From: Mytilus galloprovincialis
Lineage: Eukaryota > Mollusca > Bivalvia > Mytilida > Mytilidae
Reading direction: 5' to 3'
Assembly: GCF_965363235.1 (NCBI RefSeq)
Contig: NC_134840.1
Location: 94,314,416-94,378,415, forward strand
DNA length: 64,000 bases
Each line of letters starts with the position of its first letter. Positions within the stretch are counted from its first letter, which is position 1. Below the pieces are notes generated by a model. It had not been told where the DNA came from. It made no database searches and saw nothing but the letters and a program-made list of their open reading frames with translations. Below, piece by piece: positions 33,601 through 43,979 of this stretch. A program made the position numbers and the translations under genes.

Positions 33601-36600
33601 GTGTCCAGTCTGCAGCAGCGATTGCAGCTTTTACCATAGTGGTGACGGTAAAAAGGTAAGTGTTCCGAATACAAATAAAAATAAAAAAATTGAAACAAAT
33701 CTTAATGTCGTTACAAAACTGGTTGAAGACAGGTTCTTTAAAGAGAAAAAAAGATGAAAAAGGTAACTCATGAGTATTTTAAAACACCCCCTATAAGTAT
33801 GTTGGCTTATTACTTTCCGCTTGGTTTATTTTTGAATCGATAACGCTATTGCTACCAATGTTTACACTATCAACTCACTGAACAACAAATGCTAATCGAT
33901 AAAATAATTCATTGACCAAAAAATTAAATAATAATTATTCATAATTTAAAATTTAAACAAAATCATGAAGCGCCTTTTCTATGGAAGTCTTTGATGTATA
34001 AGGCAATTCATGATTTTTATTTATCTTTAATAAAAGTATGAAATATATTTTTGGTATTGTTTGGAAATATTTGTTTTGTGTTTCTTTTTCTGATTATGGT
34101 CAGCATTGTCTGGTTGTATGCTAGCGTGTGCCGTTGATTCTAGTGCGGTAGGTCGTGGGTTCGAACCCTGGTAGGTCAAACCAATGACTTAAAAATTGGT
34201 AGAACAATGCGTCCAGGTAGGTTGACATATCTTCCAGCGGAATGTTTACAGAGAATGCTTATAACATGTTCTCGTCTTCTAGAAGCTTATAACTTGCTGC
34301 TGGACATAAATATGTAAGCCTCAAATCTATGTCCGGCCTCAAATCTATGTCCTTCCACCAAATCTATGTCCTTTTTAATATTGCGTCATAGACGTTCCAA
34401 ATCTATGTCCTGTATTGTCTCACATCTATGTCCTTTATTTACTCAAATCTATGGCCATTTTTGGCTCAAATCTATGTCCTTTCATTGACGTAAAACAAAT
34501 CAAAACGTCATCAAGCAAACAATGAAAAGTTTAGAATTACAGGTGTAAGTACGGCCTTTAACACGGAGCATTAAATCACACCGAACAAATTTGAACAAGT
34601 GGTTTATATGACAAAAGCAAGGTTAACATTTTATCTATTAATACACATGGTTTAAAATTGCTTTATATTTTTTTTTTTTTTTTAAACTGGTGGAAAATCT
34701 GTTATGAATAGTGGACTGATGGAATATTTTCAAATACGTCAACTAGAGATTTATCCTCTTGAAATGTTTTCTGACAATTATCGGGATATCTTTACTTACT
34801 CCTACTTTTTGGGAATATTTATAATTCAAAACAAATCCAGCCATGAACAACGGGACTGCAGTGTTTACATCTGGTTTCTGGAGAGAAGGAATTTGCCGAA
34901 ACATAAAGAATGATTCTTTTCGGGGAAAGATTTTTGTTATTAAAGACATAATTACAAGTTTTACATTTGAACTAAATAGATATCAGCTAATACCAAACAA
35001 TTGATATATGCTTTATTGTGATTTACAAATATTTTAATTAAAAATATAAGGCACGTAACTTTTATTTTTAGCAATTCAGAATGATTTTATAGATATTTAA
35101 AGTAACATATGATAGATAAAGTGGTATGAATGTCAATTTAACAGCAATATGAAAAAAAATTAGAGACAATTGAAGTACGCTGAAGTTGCATACAAATAGT
35201 CATTCTTTACTGTCTTTTTAGTAAAACAAAGTATGTGTAGTTTAATTATTGAAGACGGCATACAATAATAACACACACATGTAAAGATTTAAACTACAAA
35301 CATGGCGAAATTACTTAATAAAACAAAAATCATACAAGACCGTACTTATAAAACAAAAATCATACAAGACCGTACTTAAAAAACAATATTTTAAATCAGG
35401 GACTTTCTTAGTCCCTGTTTAAATGCAAGCGAAATAATCTAGCTAGATTTACTTATACTTGGGCTCTTGTACACACAGGGAGAACACATACCAATAAATT
35501 AATATTGAACTATGGGATATGACTTAATAAAAAAACAACCTATAAGGCCGAAATTATTAGACGGGCATAAATTTGCGCATGGCTGAAAAAGAATAAAAAC
35601 ATTACACAGTTTTAAAGCCTTATCTTTTATAACGGACATAGATTTGAGAAAAACGTCACGATTAAAAATCGGTCACAGATTTGAGGACAAATTATTTTTT
35701 AAGGACATAGATTTGTGAATGATGTCATGATAAAAAATCGGCCACAGATTTGAGGCCAAATAATTTATTATGGACATAGATTAGCGATTGACGTCACGAT
35801 GGGGCATAGATTTGAGAAACGGACATAGATTTGAGGTCGTACACAGATCTGAGGTTTACAAATATATACATGTATGTACATAAGAACTAGTGTTGAAGCT
35901 TTTCGATAGTACAGGTCACAGGACAATCGAAAAGTTTTGGTTGACCAACAGAGATTAATTTTAATATTTACTTATAGGCTAGCTAGCTAATAAAAATAAC
36001 GCATTTCTGTTATATATATATATATATTTTTTTTTATTATAAATAGTAATGTTGAAATGGTGTAATTTTTGATTTTATAAAAATGGATAATTACCACGTG
36101 AATCACTGTTTACATTTACTCGGAAGAAATTGTTCCGAGTATTCCTTATTTTGATTGGTCAATTTGTTACCTGGATACAGGACGCTCTTATATATTTCTT
36201 TGTTTCGGGATTCGCGGTACATTTGAAATTTTTCATTGAAATTATTTACCCTCCCACCCGCCGCATACAGCTGTGTTAGTTATGAATTTTAATGTATTTT
36301 GTGTACTTATTTATAAGATGTGCTTGTGTATACTGTGGCTAGCTCATGTGTTTATTCGAGCTGTTTGGATGAATATATTTATCATTTCTAATGGCTAGAC
36401 GCTATATTTGCGCTTTAACATTAACTTTACATGTTATATGTGACTGTCAGTGGTACAGTCGAGTGTTTGTCCTGTGCTGTGAAATATATCTGTTTGTCTT
36501 GTGTATATATTGTGCCGTAATAAAATTGAGTAACTTTGATTTCTTTTGTGAGAAGCCTGGTAATTAGCTAGCTTCTCTCGTTTCAGGCACCCGAACCCCC

Positions 36601-39600
36601 TAAAGAAAGGCTCAAAAAATTTTCGCATCGCTCCGCTCGGCTAATTGCCTCACTTTAAATGAACATGCGCTACGGCCTTGGTTTTGTGTAGATGTTTTAG
36701 ACATATGTTTGTATGTATAAAAGGAAGTTGTTGTATGATTGTCAATGAGACAACTCTCCACAAGAGACCAAAATGACACGGAATTTAAAAGCTATAGATC
36801 ATCGTGTAGGGACGTTAAGCACGATATTGCGTCTCAAATGGTAACGTCAAATTTTTACGTTTTACGGCGATTACCGATTATTTGGGATAAGTTTTGTATT
36901 TAACTTGCATTTTTTTTGTTTTGCACATCAATGTGGATACGTTTTATAATGTTTTGTTGTACTGAATATGCATTGAATATTTCCCAATGAAGGTAACGTA
37001 AGCAACAAACAACAAAATATATCGTGTTTGGGTAATGCATATCTTTATGAAATGAAAAGATATATACGGAATGATGAGTGTCAATGAGACTCTCTACCAG
37101 AGATCAATTGACATAAAACGTATTTAAAAAAAAAAGTGCAATGTTTTCCCATTTAGATCCGAAAAGGAGGAGGATATATATTTTGCTTTAATATAAAAAT
37201 TTGTCGAGAATAACAAGATAAACGGGTCTTGCTTATAAAATTCACTATACTTTCTTTAATAGCGGTACAATTAGATTATGAAATGAAACGATTGTCAGAA
37301 AAAAAAGGTTAATTATAATTCATCTCATATGTTTACAAGCTTTGTATGATGTGGAGAGGTATATAGCCACGCTTTAGGCCCAATTTTATTTTCACTTTCA
37401 ATTCTATACACATGAATCTTATTGCAGAGAAATAAAAAAAAAATTGCAGTCAGTTTACGCTTCCCAAATTTGAAAATTTGATAAAGATGATTTGTTATCC
37501 TCTTGTGATACAAAACTTTTTCACAACTTGAGAACCTCATCTAAATGAACAAACCCAGTCATCTGAATTTTTTTTATGATGCTTTGTGGTCTTGTTGTTA
37601 GTATCTGACTATCAAGAAAATTCTATCTAAGGAACTATATACAGATGATCCACCATAAACAGCGTACCCCGAATCGGCAACGTTGAAAACGTACGAAAAT
37701 CGTCCAGTGGACAAACTTGCAAGACATTTCATTTCTTTGAAAACGAAGTCGTTTTGACTACGCAAGTTATCAAAAAGTATGTAGCTGTTTTGTAAAGTTA
37801 AAGCACAATTACGGAAAAGGACTATTTAGCATGCAACTAATCTAAATTTTTAATAAATAACGTCGCAAATGACAATTTATTTGTAAAAAAACGGCGAAAT
37901 CCGACATCGGACATCTTGCAAGACATTTGCCAGAAGCCGTTGCATTTTTATATGTAGTGTGAGTGCTCCAAAAATTCGATTTTGATATGGTCTACGTATG
38001 CACATATGCGAGCCGAATTTACACAAACGAAATATCATGTAATCTTATATTTTAAAACCTATACATTTCGATAACCTAACATCTTCCAAAATCTGACCAA
38101 TATGAACACTATTTGTTTTTGCCAAAAAATAGCGTTGGTCGTACCAGAAACACATATCCAGTAATATTGTTATACTTTATATATGAAGCATATCATTCAT
38201 TCGAATTTTCGTGGATATAACACTAATTTGAAGAACACAAACACCCCTGCTAAAATGATTATACGTATAGTCTGTTACGTCTGCATGACACGCATATTTT
38301 TGACGTTTTGTCAATATGTTGTCCTTATTTTAGACTAAAGTAAAATGTGATAAAATAATTTCTACTTTTTTTCGGAATTGTATTTACCTGTCTAGTCTAT
38401 GGATATAAGTTTTATAAAACTTAACCGTTATGGTTTTATAGAAAAGCTGTTTATTAGTGTGGACTGGTTGATTACACGGTATGGACGCAATAACGTGCGT
38501 AACATCAGGGCCTTCAAAAATGAGCAAAGCGCATACCATATAGTCAGCTATAAATGGTCACCTCAGGTGACGCATAGGGATCACTTCTATAGTATGTTGT
38601 CGTCTGTCGTCAAGGCCGTAGCGCATGTTCATTTAAAGTGAGGCAATTAGCCGAGCGGAGCGAGGCGAAAATTTTTTGAGCCTTTCTTTAGGGGGTTCGG
38701 GTGCCTGAAACGAGAGAAGCTAGCTAATTACCAGGCTTCTCACAAAAGAAATCAAAGTTACTCAATTTTATTACGGCACAATATATACACAAGACAAACA
38801 GATATATTTCACAGCACAGGACAAACACTCGACTGTACCACTGACAGTCACATATAACATGTAAAGTTAATGTTAAAGCGCAAATATAGCGTCTAGCCAT
38901 TAGAAATGATAAATATATTCATCCAAACAGCTCGAATAAACACATGAGCTAGCCACAGTATACACAAGCACATCTTATAAATAAGTACACAAAATACATT
39001 AAAATTCATAACTAACACAGCTGTATGCGGCGGGTGGGAGGGTAAATAATTTCAATGAAAAATTTCAAATGTACCGCGAATCCCGAAACAAAGAAATATA
39101 TAAGAGCGTCCTGTATCCAGGTAACAAATTGACCAATCAAAATAAGGAATACTCGGAACAATTTCTTCCGAGTAAATGTAAACAGTGATTCACGTGGTAA
39201 TTATCCATTTTTATAAAATCAAAAATTACACCATTTCAACATTACTATTTATAATAAAAAAAAAATATATATATATATAACAGAAATGCGTTATTTTTAT
39301 TAGCTAGCTAGCCTATAAGTAAATATTAAAATTAATCTCTGTTGGTCAACCAAAACTTTTCGATTGTCCTGTGACCTGTACTATCGAAAAGCTTCAACAC
39401 TAGTTCTTATATATGTACATACATGTATATATTTGTAAACCTCAGATCTGTGTACGACCTCAAATCTATGTCCGTTTCTCAAATCTATGCCCCATCGTGA
39501 CGTCAATCGCTAATCTATGTCCATAATAAATTATTTGGCCTCAAATCTGTGGCCGATTTTTTATCATGACATCATTCACAAATCTATGTCCTTAAAAAAT

Positions 39601-42600
39601 AATTTGTCCTCAAATCTGTGACCGATTTTTAATCGTGACGTTTTTCTCAAATCTATGTCCGTTATAAAAGATAAGGCTTTAAAACTGTGTAATGTTTTTA
39701 TTCTTTTTCAGCCATGCGCAAATTTATGCCCGTCTAATAATTTCGGCCTTATAGGTTGTTTTTTTATTAAGTCATATCCCATAGTTCAATATTAATTTAT
39801 TGGTATGTGTTCTCCCTGTGTGTACAAGAGCCCAAGTATAAGTAAATCTAGCTAGATTATTTCGCTTGTATTTAAACAGGGACTAAGAAAGTCCCTGATT
39901 TAAAATATTGTTTTTTAAGTACGGTCTTGTATGATTTTTGTTTTATAAGTACGGTCTTGTATGATTTTTGTTTTATTAAGTAATTTCGCCATGTTTGTAG
40001 TTTAAATCTTTACATGTGTGTGTTATTATTGTATGCCGTCTTCAATAATTAAACTACACATACTTTGTTTTACTAAAAAGACAGTAAAGAATGACTATTT
40101 GTATGCAACTTCAGCGTACTTCAATTGTCTCTAATTTTTTTTCATATTGCTGTTAAATTGACATTCATACCACTTTATCTATCATATGTTACTTTAAATA
40201 TCTATAAAATCATTCTGAATTGCTAAAAATAAAAGTTACGTGCCTTATATTTTTAATTAAAATATTTGTAAATCACAATAAAGCATATATCAATTGTTTG
40301 GTATTAGCTGATATCTATTTAGTTCAAATGTAAAACTTGTAATTATGTCTTTAAAACAAAAATCTTTCCCCGAAAAGAATCATTCTTTATGTTTCGGCAA
40401 ATTCCTTCTCTCCAGAAACCAGATGTAAACACTGCAGTCCCGTTGTTCATGGCTGGATTTGTTTTGAATTATAAATATTCCCAAAAAGTAGGAGTAAGTA
40501 AAGATATCCCGATAATTGTCAGAAAACATTTCAAGAGGATAAATCTCTAGTTGACGTATTTGAAAATATTCCATCAGTCCACTATTCATAACAGATTTTC
40601 CACCAGTTTAAAAAAAAAAAAAATATATAAAGCAATTTTAAACCATGTGTATTAATAGATAAAATGTTAACCTTGCTTTTGTCATATAAACCACTTGTTC
40701 AAATTTGTTCGGTGTGATTTAATGCTCCGTGTTAAAGGCCGTACTTACACCTGTAATTCTAAACTTTTCATTGTTTGCTTGATGACGTTTTGATTTGTTT
40801 TACGTCAATGAAAGGACATAGATTTGAGCCAAAAATGGCCATAGATTTGAGTAAATAAAGGACATAGATGTGAGACAATACAGGACATAGATTTGGAACG
40901 TCTATGACGCAATATTAAAAAGGACATAGATTTGGTGGAAGGACATAGATTTGAGGCCGGACATAGATTTGAGGCTTACATATTTATGTCCAGCAGCAAG
41001 TTATAAGCTTCTAGAAGACGAGAACATGTTATAAGCATTCTCTGTAAACATTCCGCTGGAAGATATGTCAACCTACCTGGACGCATTGTTCTACCAATTT
41101 TTAAGTCATTGGTTTGACCTACCAGGGTTCGAACCCACGACCTACCGCACTAGAATCAACGGCACACGCTAGCATACAACCAGACAATGCTGACCATAAT
41201 CAGAAAAAGAAACACAAAACAAATATTTCCAAACAATACCAAAAATATATTTCATACTTTTATTAAAGATAAATAAAAATCATGAATTGCCTTATACATC
41301 AAAGACTTCCATAGAAAAGGCGCTTCATGATTTTGTTTAAATTTTAAATTATGAATAATTATTATTTAATTTTTTGGTCAATGAATTATTTTATCGATTA
41401 GCATTTGTTGTTCAGTGAGTTGATAGTGTAAACATTGGTAGCAATAGCGTTATCGATTCAAAAATAAACCAAGCGGAAAGTAATAAGCCAACATACTTAT
41501 AGGGGGTGTTTTAAAATACTCATGAGTTACCTTTTTCATCTTTTTTTCTCTTTAAAGAACCTGTCTTCAACCAGTTTTGTAACGACATTAAGATTTGTTT
41601 CAATTTTTTTATTTTTATTTGTATTCGGAACACTTACCTTTTTACCGTCACCACTATGGTAAAAGCTGCAATCGCTGCTGCAGACTGGACACTGTATGTA
41701 GTGTGCCGGTAGATAATTTGAAACTGGAAACTCGCATATTGATAATGTAAAATACATAATTAAAAAAAAAACACACTTCGAAAGTTTGGTTGTCGTTTCA
41801 AAAGTGAGGCATTTGCCTCATTTGCCTCCATTACGCTACGGCCCTGGTCGTTGTCGTAAGTTGATACTTAGTCCGCACCTCGCATGAAAAAGCTTGAAAA
41901 AATCCGTTCCACCTGCAGGACATGAAATGTGTACCTATTATTTTGATTTTTTTTATGGCCCCGCAACGAAGTTGTCGGTGCCATATAGTTTTACCCTTGT
42001 CCGAAATTCCGAAATTCCATAATTCCATAATTCCGAAATTCCGTCATTCCGCAACAAAGCATTATACGGAGTTTGTTTCTAAACGCCTTCAGATATTGGA
42101 CTGATTTTTGGTATGTGAGTTAACCATGATGAGTTACAGATCAAGTTTAAGTTTCGTTCCGCTCCACAAAATTTTGCCGAAATTACGGGCTTTGGACTTT
42201 GAGAAATTGTTAAAAATCACACTTATACGGACTTTTTTCTAAACGCCTTCAGATATTGGGCTGATTATTTGTATGTAAGTTAACCATGATGAGTTACAGA
42301 TCAAGTTCTAGTTTCGTTCCGCTCCACTAAATTTTGCCAAAATTACGGGCTTTGGACTTTGAGAAATTGTTAAAAATCACACTTATACGGAGTTTTTTCT
42401 AAACGCCTTCAGATATTGGGCTGATTATTTGTATGTAAGTTAACCATGATGAGTTACAGATCAATTTTAAGTTTCGTTCCGCTCCACTAATTTTTGCCAA
42501 AATTACGGGCTTTGGACTTGAGAAATTGTTGAAAATCACAGTTATACGGACTTTTTTGTAAATGCCTTCAGATATTGGGCTGATTATTTGTACATGTATG

Positions 42601-43705
42601 TAAGTTAACCATGATGAATTACAGATCAAATTTAAGTTTCGTTCCGCTCCACTAAATTTTGCCGAAATTAAGGGCTTTGGACTTTGAGAAATTGTTGAAA
42701 ATCACAGTTATACAGACTTTTTTTCTAAACGCCTCCAGATTTTGAGCTGATTATTTGTATGTAAGTTAACCATGATGAGTTACAGATCAAGTTCTAGTTT
42801 CGTTCCGCTCCACTAAATTTTGCCAAAATTACGGGCTTTGGACTTTGAGAAATTGTTAAAAATCACACTTATACGGAGTTTTTTCTAAACGCCTTCAGAT
42901 ATTGGGCTGATTATTTGTATGTAAGTTAGCCATGATGAGTTACAGATCAATTTTAAGTTTCGTTCCGCTCCACTAATTTTTGCCGAAATTACGGGCTTTG
43001 GACTTGAGAAATTGTTGAAAATCACAGTGAGACTACAATCATGTGTTTATATTGAAATTGCAGATTTTTCAACTTTTTGGGACGGGGCCATTCGTGTCGC
43101 TTTGACACATCTAGTTTCAGATAAGTGATTTTCGAAAACCCTGTTTATTTTATACTTCGTATACATTTGCCTATCCTGAAAGAGTCTCAATTTTTGTTTT
43201 ATATGTGATAAAAACTTGAGATAAAAACGATAAATTTATAATGGTGTGACCTAAACATTTTATTTTATATGCAATTCAGGTAGATAAGCCAATGGATTTG
43301 GAACTGATGCCACCACCATTGGAAAGTGAAGAGCAACCTACATTTGATACATCCGGGTTCGATAATCCTCTTTATGATACATACATTCAGGTACCAGTCT
43401 TTGCATATATCTAAGTTTAGTTATGAGCTTGTCGGCCGTTTTTAAGACTGCTCCTTTTGTAAATTGAAAATTTCAAGAATTATTGGATTATGTCATCAAG
43501 ATTTATAAATTAGTTTGATTTCTGCGTATACCAATCTCAAAATGCTCGGTTTATTTAACGTTTCTGTATCGTTAGATCACTGTCTGATTTACAGTTATCT
43601 ATATTAAAACAGTATTAAATATTTCAGGAGTCACCATTCAGTGATGCTGCAACTATTGAAAACGAAGAACCAAGCAAAGAAAAATCGGGATTACCGGAAG
43701 ACTGA
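24038..43705 (+). CDS. amn: Amnionless (cubam receptor subunit), 12 exons
   Basis: Exons: 24038-24077, 27185-27345, 27874-27976, 28942-29159, 29837-29992, 30407-30503, 30952-31170, 31889-31984, 32637-32742, 33204-33387, 43280-43390, 43628-43705. All borders are GT-AG (AG acceptors, GT donors) and all phases agree, giving 522 residues; human AMN is about 450 and also has 12 exons. Order: signal peptide (MDVLSLLIFLVIL), the family start KRWIPNTNFDYAYNW, a second FDPKNW...VPCSYDNVVFP block, GCICGN (~220), a cysteine-rich CKHPILLTGGCCEICG module (~243-258), a Gly-rich juxtamembrane, one TM (~374-394) with a RRRR stop, then cytoplasmic FENPIF (449-454) and FDNPLY (487-492). Amnionless escorts cubilin to the apical membrane and its FxNPxF signals recruit endocytic adaptors. 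Intron 10 is 9.9 kb and full of transposons. Confidence 0.95.
24481..24713. repeat. inverted repeat in amn intron 1
   Basis: ATTTTCACTTATTCAATGTG and following bases (24481-24520) are inverted at 24681-24713. The arms are 33-40 bp with small differences. Probably a small MITE; the ends beyond the arms are not clear. Confidence 0.6.
25380..25590 (-). mobile_element. Penelope-like element 3' tail fragment
   Basis: On the minus strand it matches the segments downstream of the RT fragments at 59165-59545 and 63690-63830: a CCACATGTGG...GCACC-type stretch, then TTTTGGTGGGGTTCGTGCTG. No coding is left. It lies in amn intron 1. Confidence 0.6.
25981..26144. repeat. 164-bp near-perfect palindrome
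   Basis: The left arm 25981-26050 (CGATTATCAGATTATCTGCA...) and right arm 26073-26144 are inverted copies with few differences, separated by 22 bp reading TCTCGTTCGCTACGCTCACTCG. In a transcript it would fold into a single ~70-bp hairpin. It lies in amn intron 1. Confidence 0.8.
26806..27100 (-). repeat. TGCCCC/GGACGGACGG dispersed repeat
   Basis: Inverted copy of the family at 1596-2027, with AGTGCGAGTGGGGCATCCGTG on its minus strand and a GGACGGACGGGCG run on the plus strand. It ends about 85 bp upstream of amn exon 2. Confidence 0.75.
28050..28941 (+). other. amn intron 3, with SINE-like tail
   Basis: Non-coding. A minus-strand copy of the TTGTCTCATTGG repeat tail lies at about 28622-28690 (GAGACAACTCTCTACAAGAG). 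Nothing else was recognised. Confidence 0.55.
30633..30663 (+). repeat. (CA)n microsatellite
   Basis: An uninterrupted CA run of about 31 bp in amn intron 6. Confidence 0.95.
32405..32540 (-). repeat. SINE-like mussel repeat
   Basis: Contains GATGTGGTATGAGTTTCCAA, GAGACAACTCTCCATCC and CACCGAACAACAAGCTT...GGGCCCC, the reverse of the family at 58630-58795. It lies in amn intron 8. Confidence 0.7.
32805..32895 (+). repeat. GTGTCAAAGAGACA repeat family
   Basis: AATGGAAATGTGTCAAAGAG then ACAAAACCCGACCACAGAGC matches the family seen at 49362, 49985 (inverted) and 63834. It lies in amn intron 9. Confidence 0.65.
33536..33757 (+). other. 73-codon open frame inside hAT copy A
   Basis: Identical frame in copy B (41536-41757, minus). 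It encodes a CPVCSSDC cysteine cluster and, after GDGKK, meets a consensus-like donor AAG/GTAAGT. It may be an exon remnant carried by the element, or chance. No function is assigned. Confidence 0.25.
34125..34215 (+). repeat. tRNA-derived SINE-like segment
   Basis: Contains a perfect Pol III box B, GGTTCGAACCC, inside GTGGGTTCGAACCCTGG, with a weak box A-like GCTAGCGTGTGC about 40 bp upstream. The stems are imperfect, so it is not a functional tRNA. It is present in both hAT copies (inverted near 41085-41175), so it was inside the element before both inserted. Confidence 0.55.
34313..35860. mobile_element. nested element with TIRs of repeated AAATCTATGTCC words (in copy A)
   Basis: The left arm (34313-34490) has at least seven copies of (CTC)AAATCTATGTCC at irregular 15-40-bp spacing. 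The right arm (35630-35860) has about eight copies of the reverse complement GGACATAGATTTGAG. The outer ends TGTAAGCCTCAAATCTATG.../...GAGGTTTACA are inverted. A possible AATA duplication flanks it. No transposase was seen in the ~1.1-kb interior. The same element sits inside copy B (about 39433-40979). Confidence 0.7.
36686..38605 (+). other. spacer between the inverted hAT copies (amn intron 10)
   Basis: About 1.9 kb of single-copy-looking sequence with two SINE-like tail fragments (36716-36790 and 38505-38560, minus). No exon was recognised. Confidence 0.6.
38611..41846 (-). mobile_element. hAT-like element copy B, 3,236 bp, inverted relative to copy A
   Basis: Begins CAAGGCCGTAGCGCATG and ends TACGCTACGGCCCTG, flanked by GTCGT on both sides (38606-38610 and 41847-41851). 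It aligns with the reverse complement of copy A along its whole length with only scattered single-base and short indel differences. The different flanking duplication shows an independent insertion rather than a segmental inversion. Confidence 0.85.
41955..43115 (+). repeat. ATGGCCCCGCAACGAAG repeat with six ~162-bp tandem units
   Basis: Units begin near 42061, 42222, 42382, 42543, 42708 and 42869 (TATACGGA...TTTTTTCTAAACGCC) and share CCATGATGAGTTACAGATCA and TTTCGTTCCGCTCCACTAA. The array is preceded by a short AATTCCGAAATTCC satellite (42003-42050) and followed by GGGACGGGGCCATTCGTGTC. It lies in amn intron 10, about 165 bp upstream of exon 11. Confidence 0.85.
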
Positions 43706-43979
43706 AAAATAAATTGAACAATCACAACTGTGCTTTATATTTTTTAAAAGAGACAATTTAATGAAATTGTGGACATCGATTTATAGAGAATGACATGTTT
43801 AGTGTTACACGCACAAAGTTGAAAGGGTATTTGTTTTATCTACGCATGACATCCTATCGTGTGTTGTCATTGTAAACAAAAAGTTAATTCTCTCAGTGGA
43901 ACATTTCATTCAATACAAATTTTATGTGATAACAAATGTATTACATGATTGTCAAAGTTTTCATTATATAGTTCTATTT
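43706..43979. other. convergent 3' ends of amn and the minus-strand gene
   Basis: Only 274 bp separate the two stop codons. AATAAA at 43708-43713 lies directly after the amn stop, close for a poly(A) signal. The two 3' UTRs probably overlap. Confidence 0.6.

Larger units (their letters stand above)
33447..36680 (+). mobile_element. hAT-like element copy A, 3,234 bp
   Basis: Begins CAGGGCCGTAGCGTAATGG and ends CGCTACGGCCTTG; the ends are imperfect TIRs. It is flanked by a 5-bp duplication GTTTT (33442-33446 and 36681-36685). Sub-terminal TGAGGCAAATGCCTCAC and CGCTCCGCTCGGCTAATTGC motifs link it to the hAT relic at 14966. No transposase frame was found. It carries a tRNA-like segment and a nested 1.55-kb element. 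It lies in amn intron 10 and is nearly identical to copy B in the opposite orientation. Confidence 0.85.

Noticed and set aside
34125-34215. Functional tRNA gene
   Set aside because: Box B is perfect but the T stem and acceptor pairing are poor; it is better read as a tRNA-derived repeat.
33447-41846. Inverted segmental duplication
   Set aside because: The two copies end exactly at element termini and have different flanking duplications, so independent transposition explains them better.
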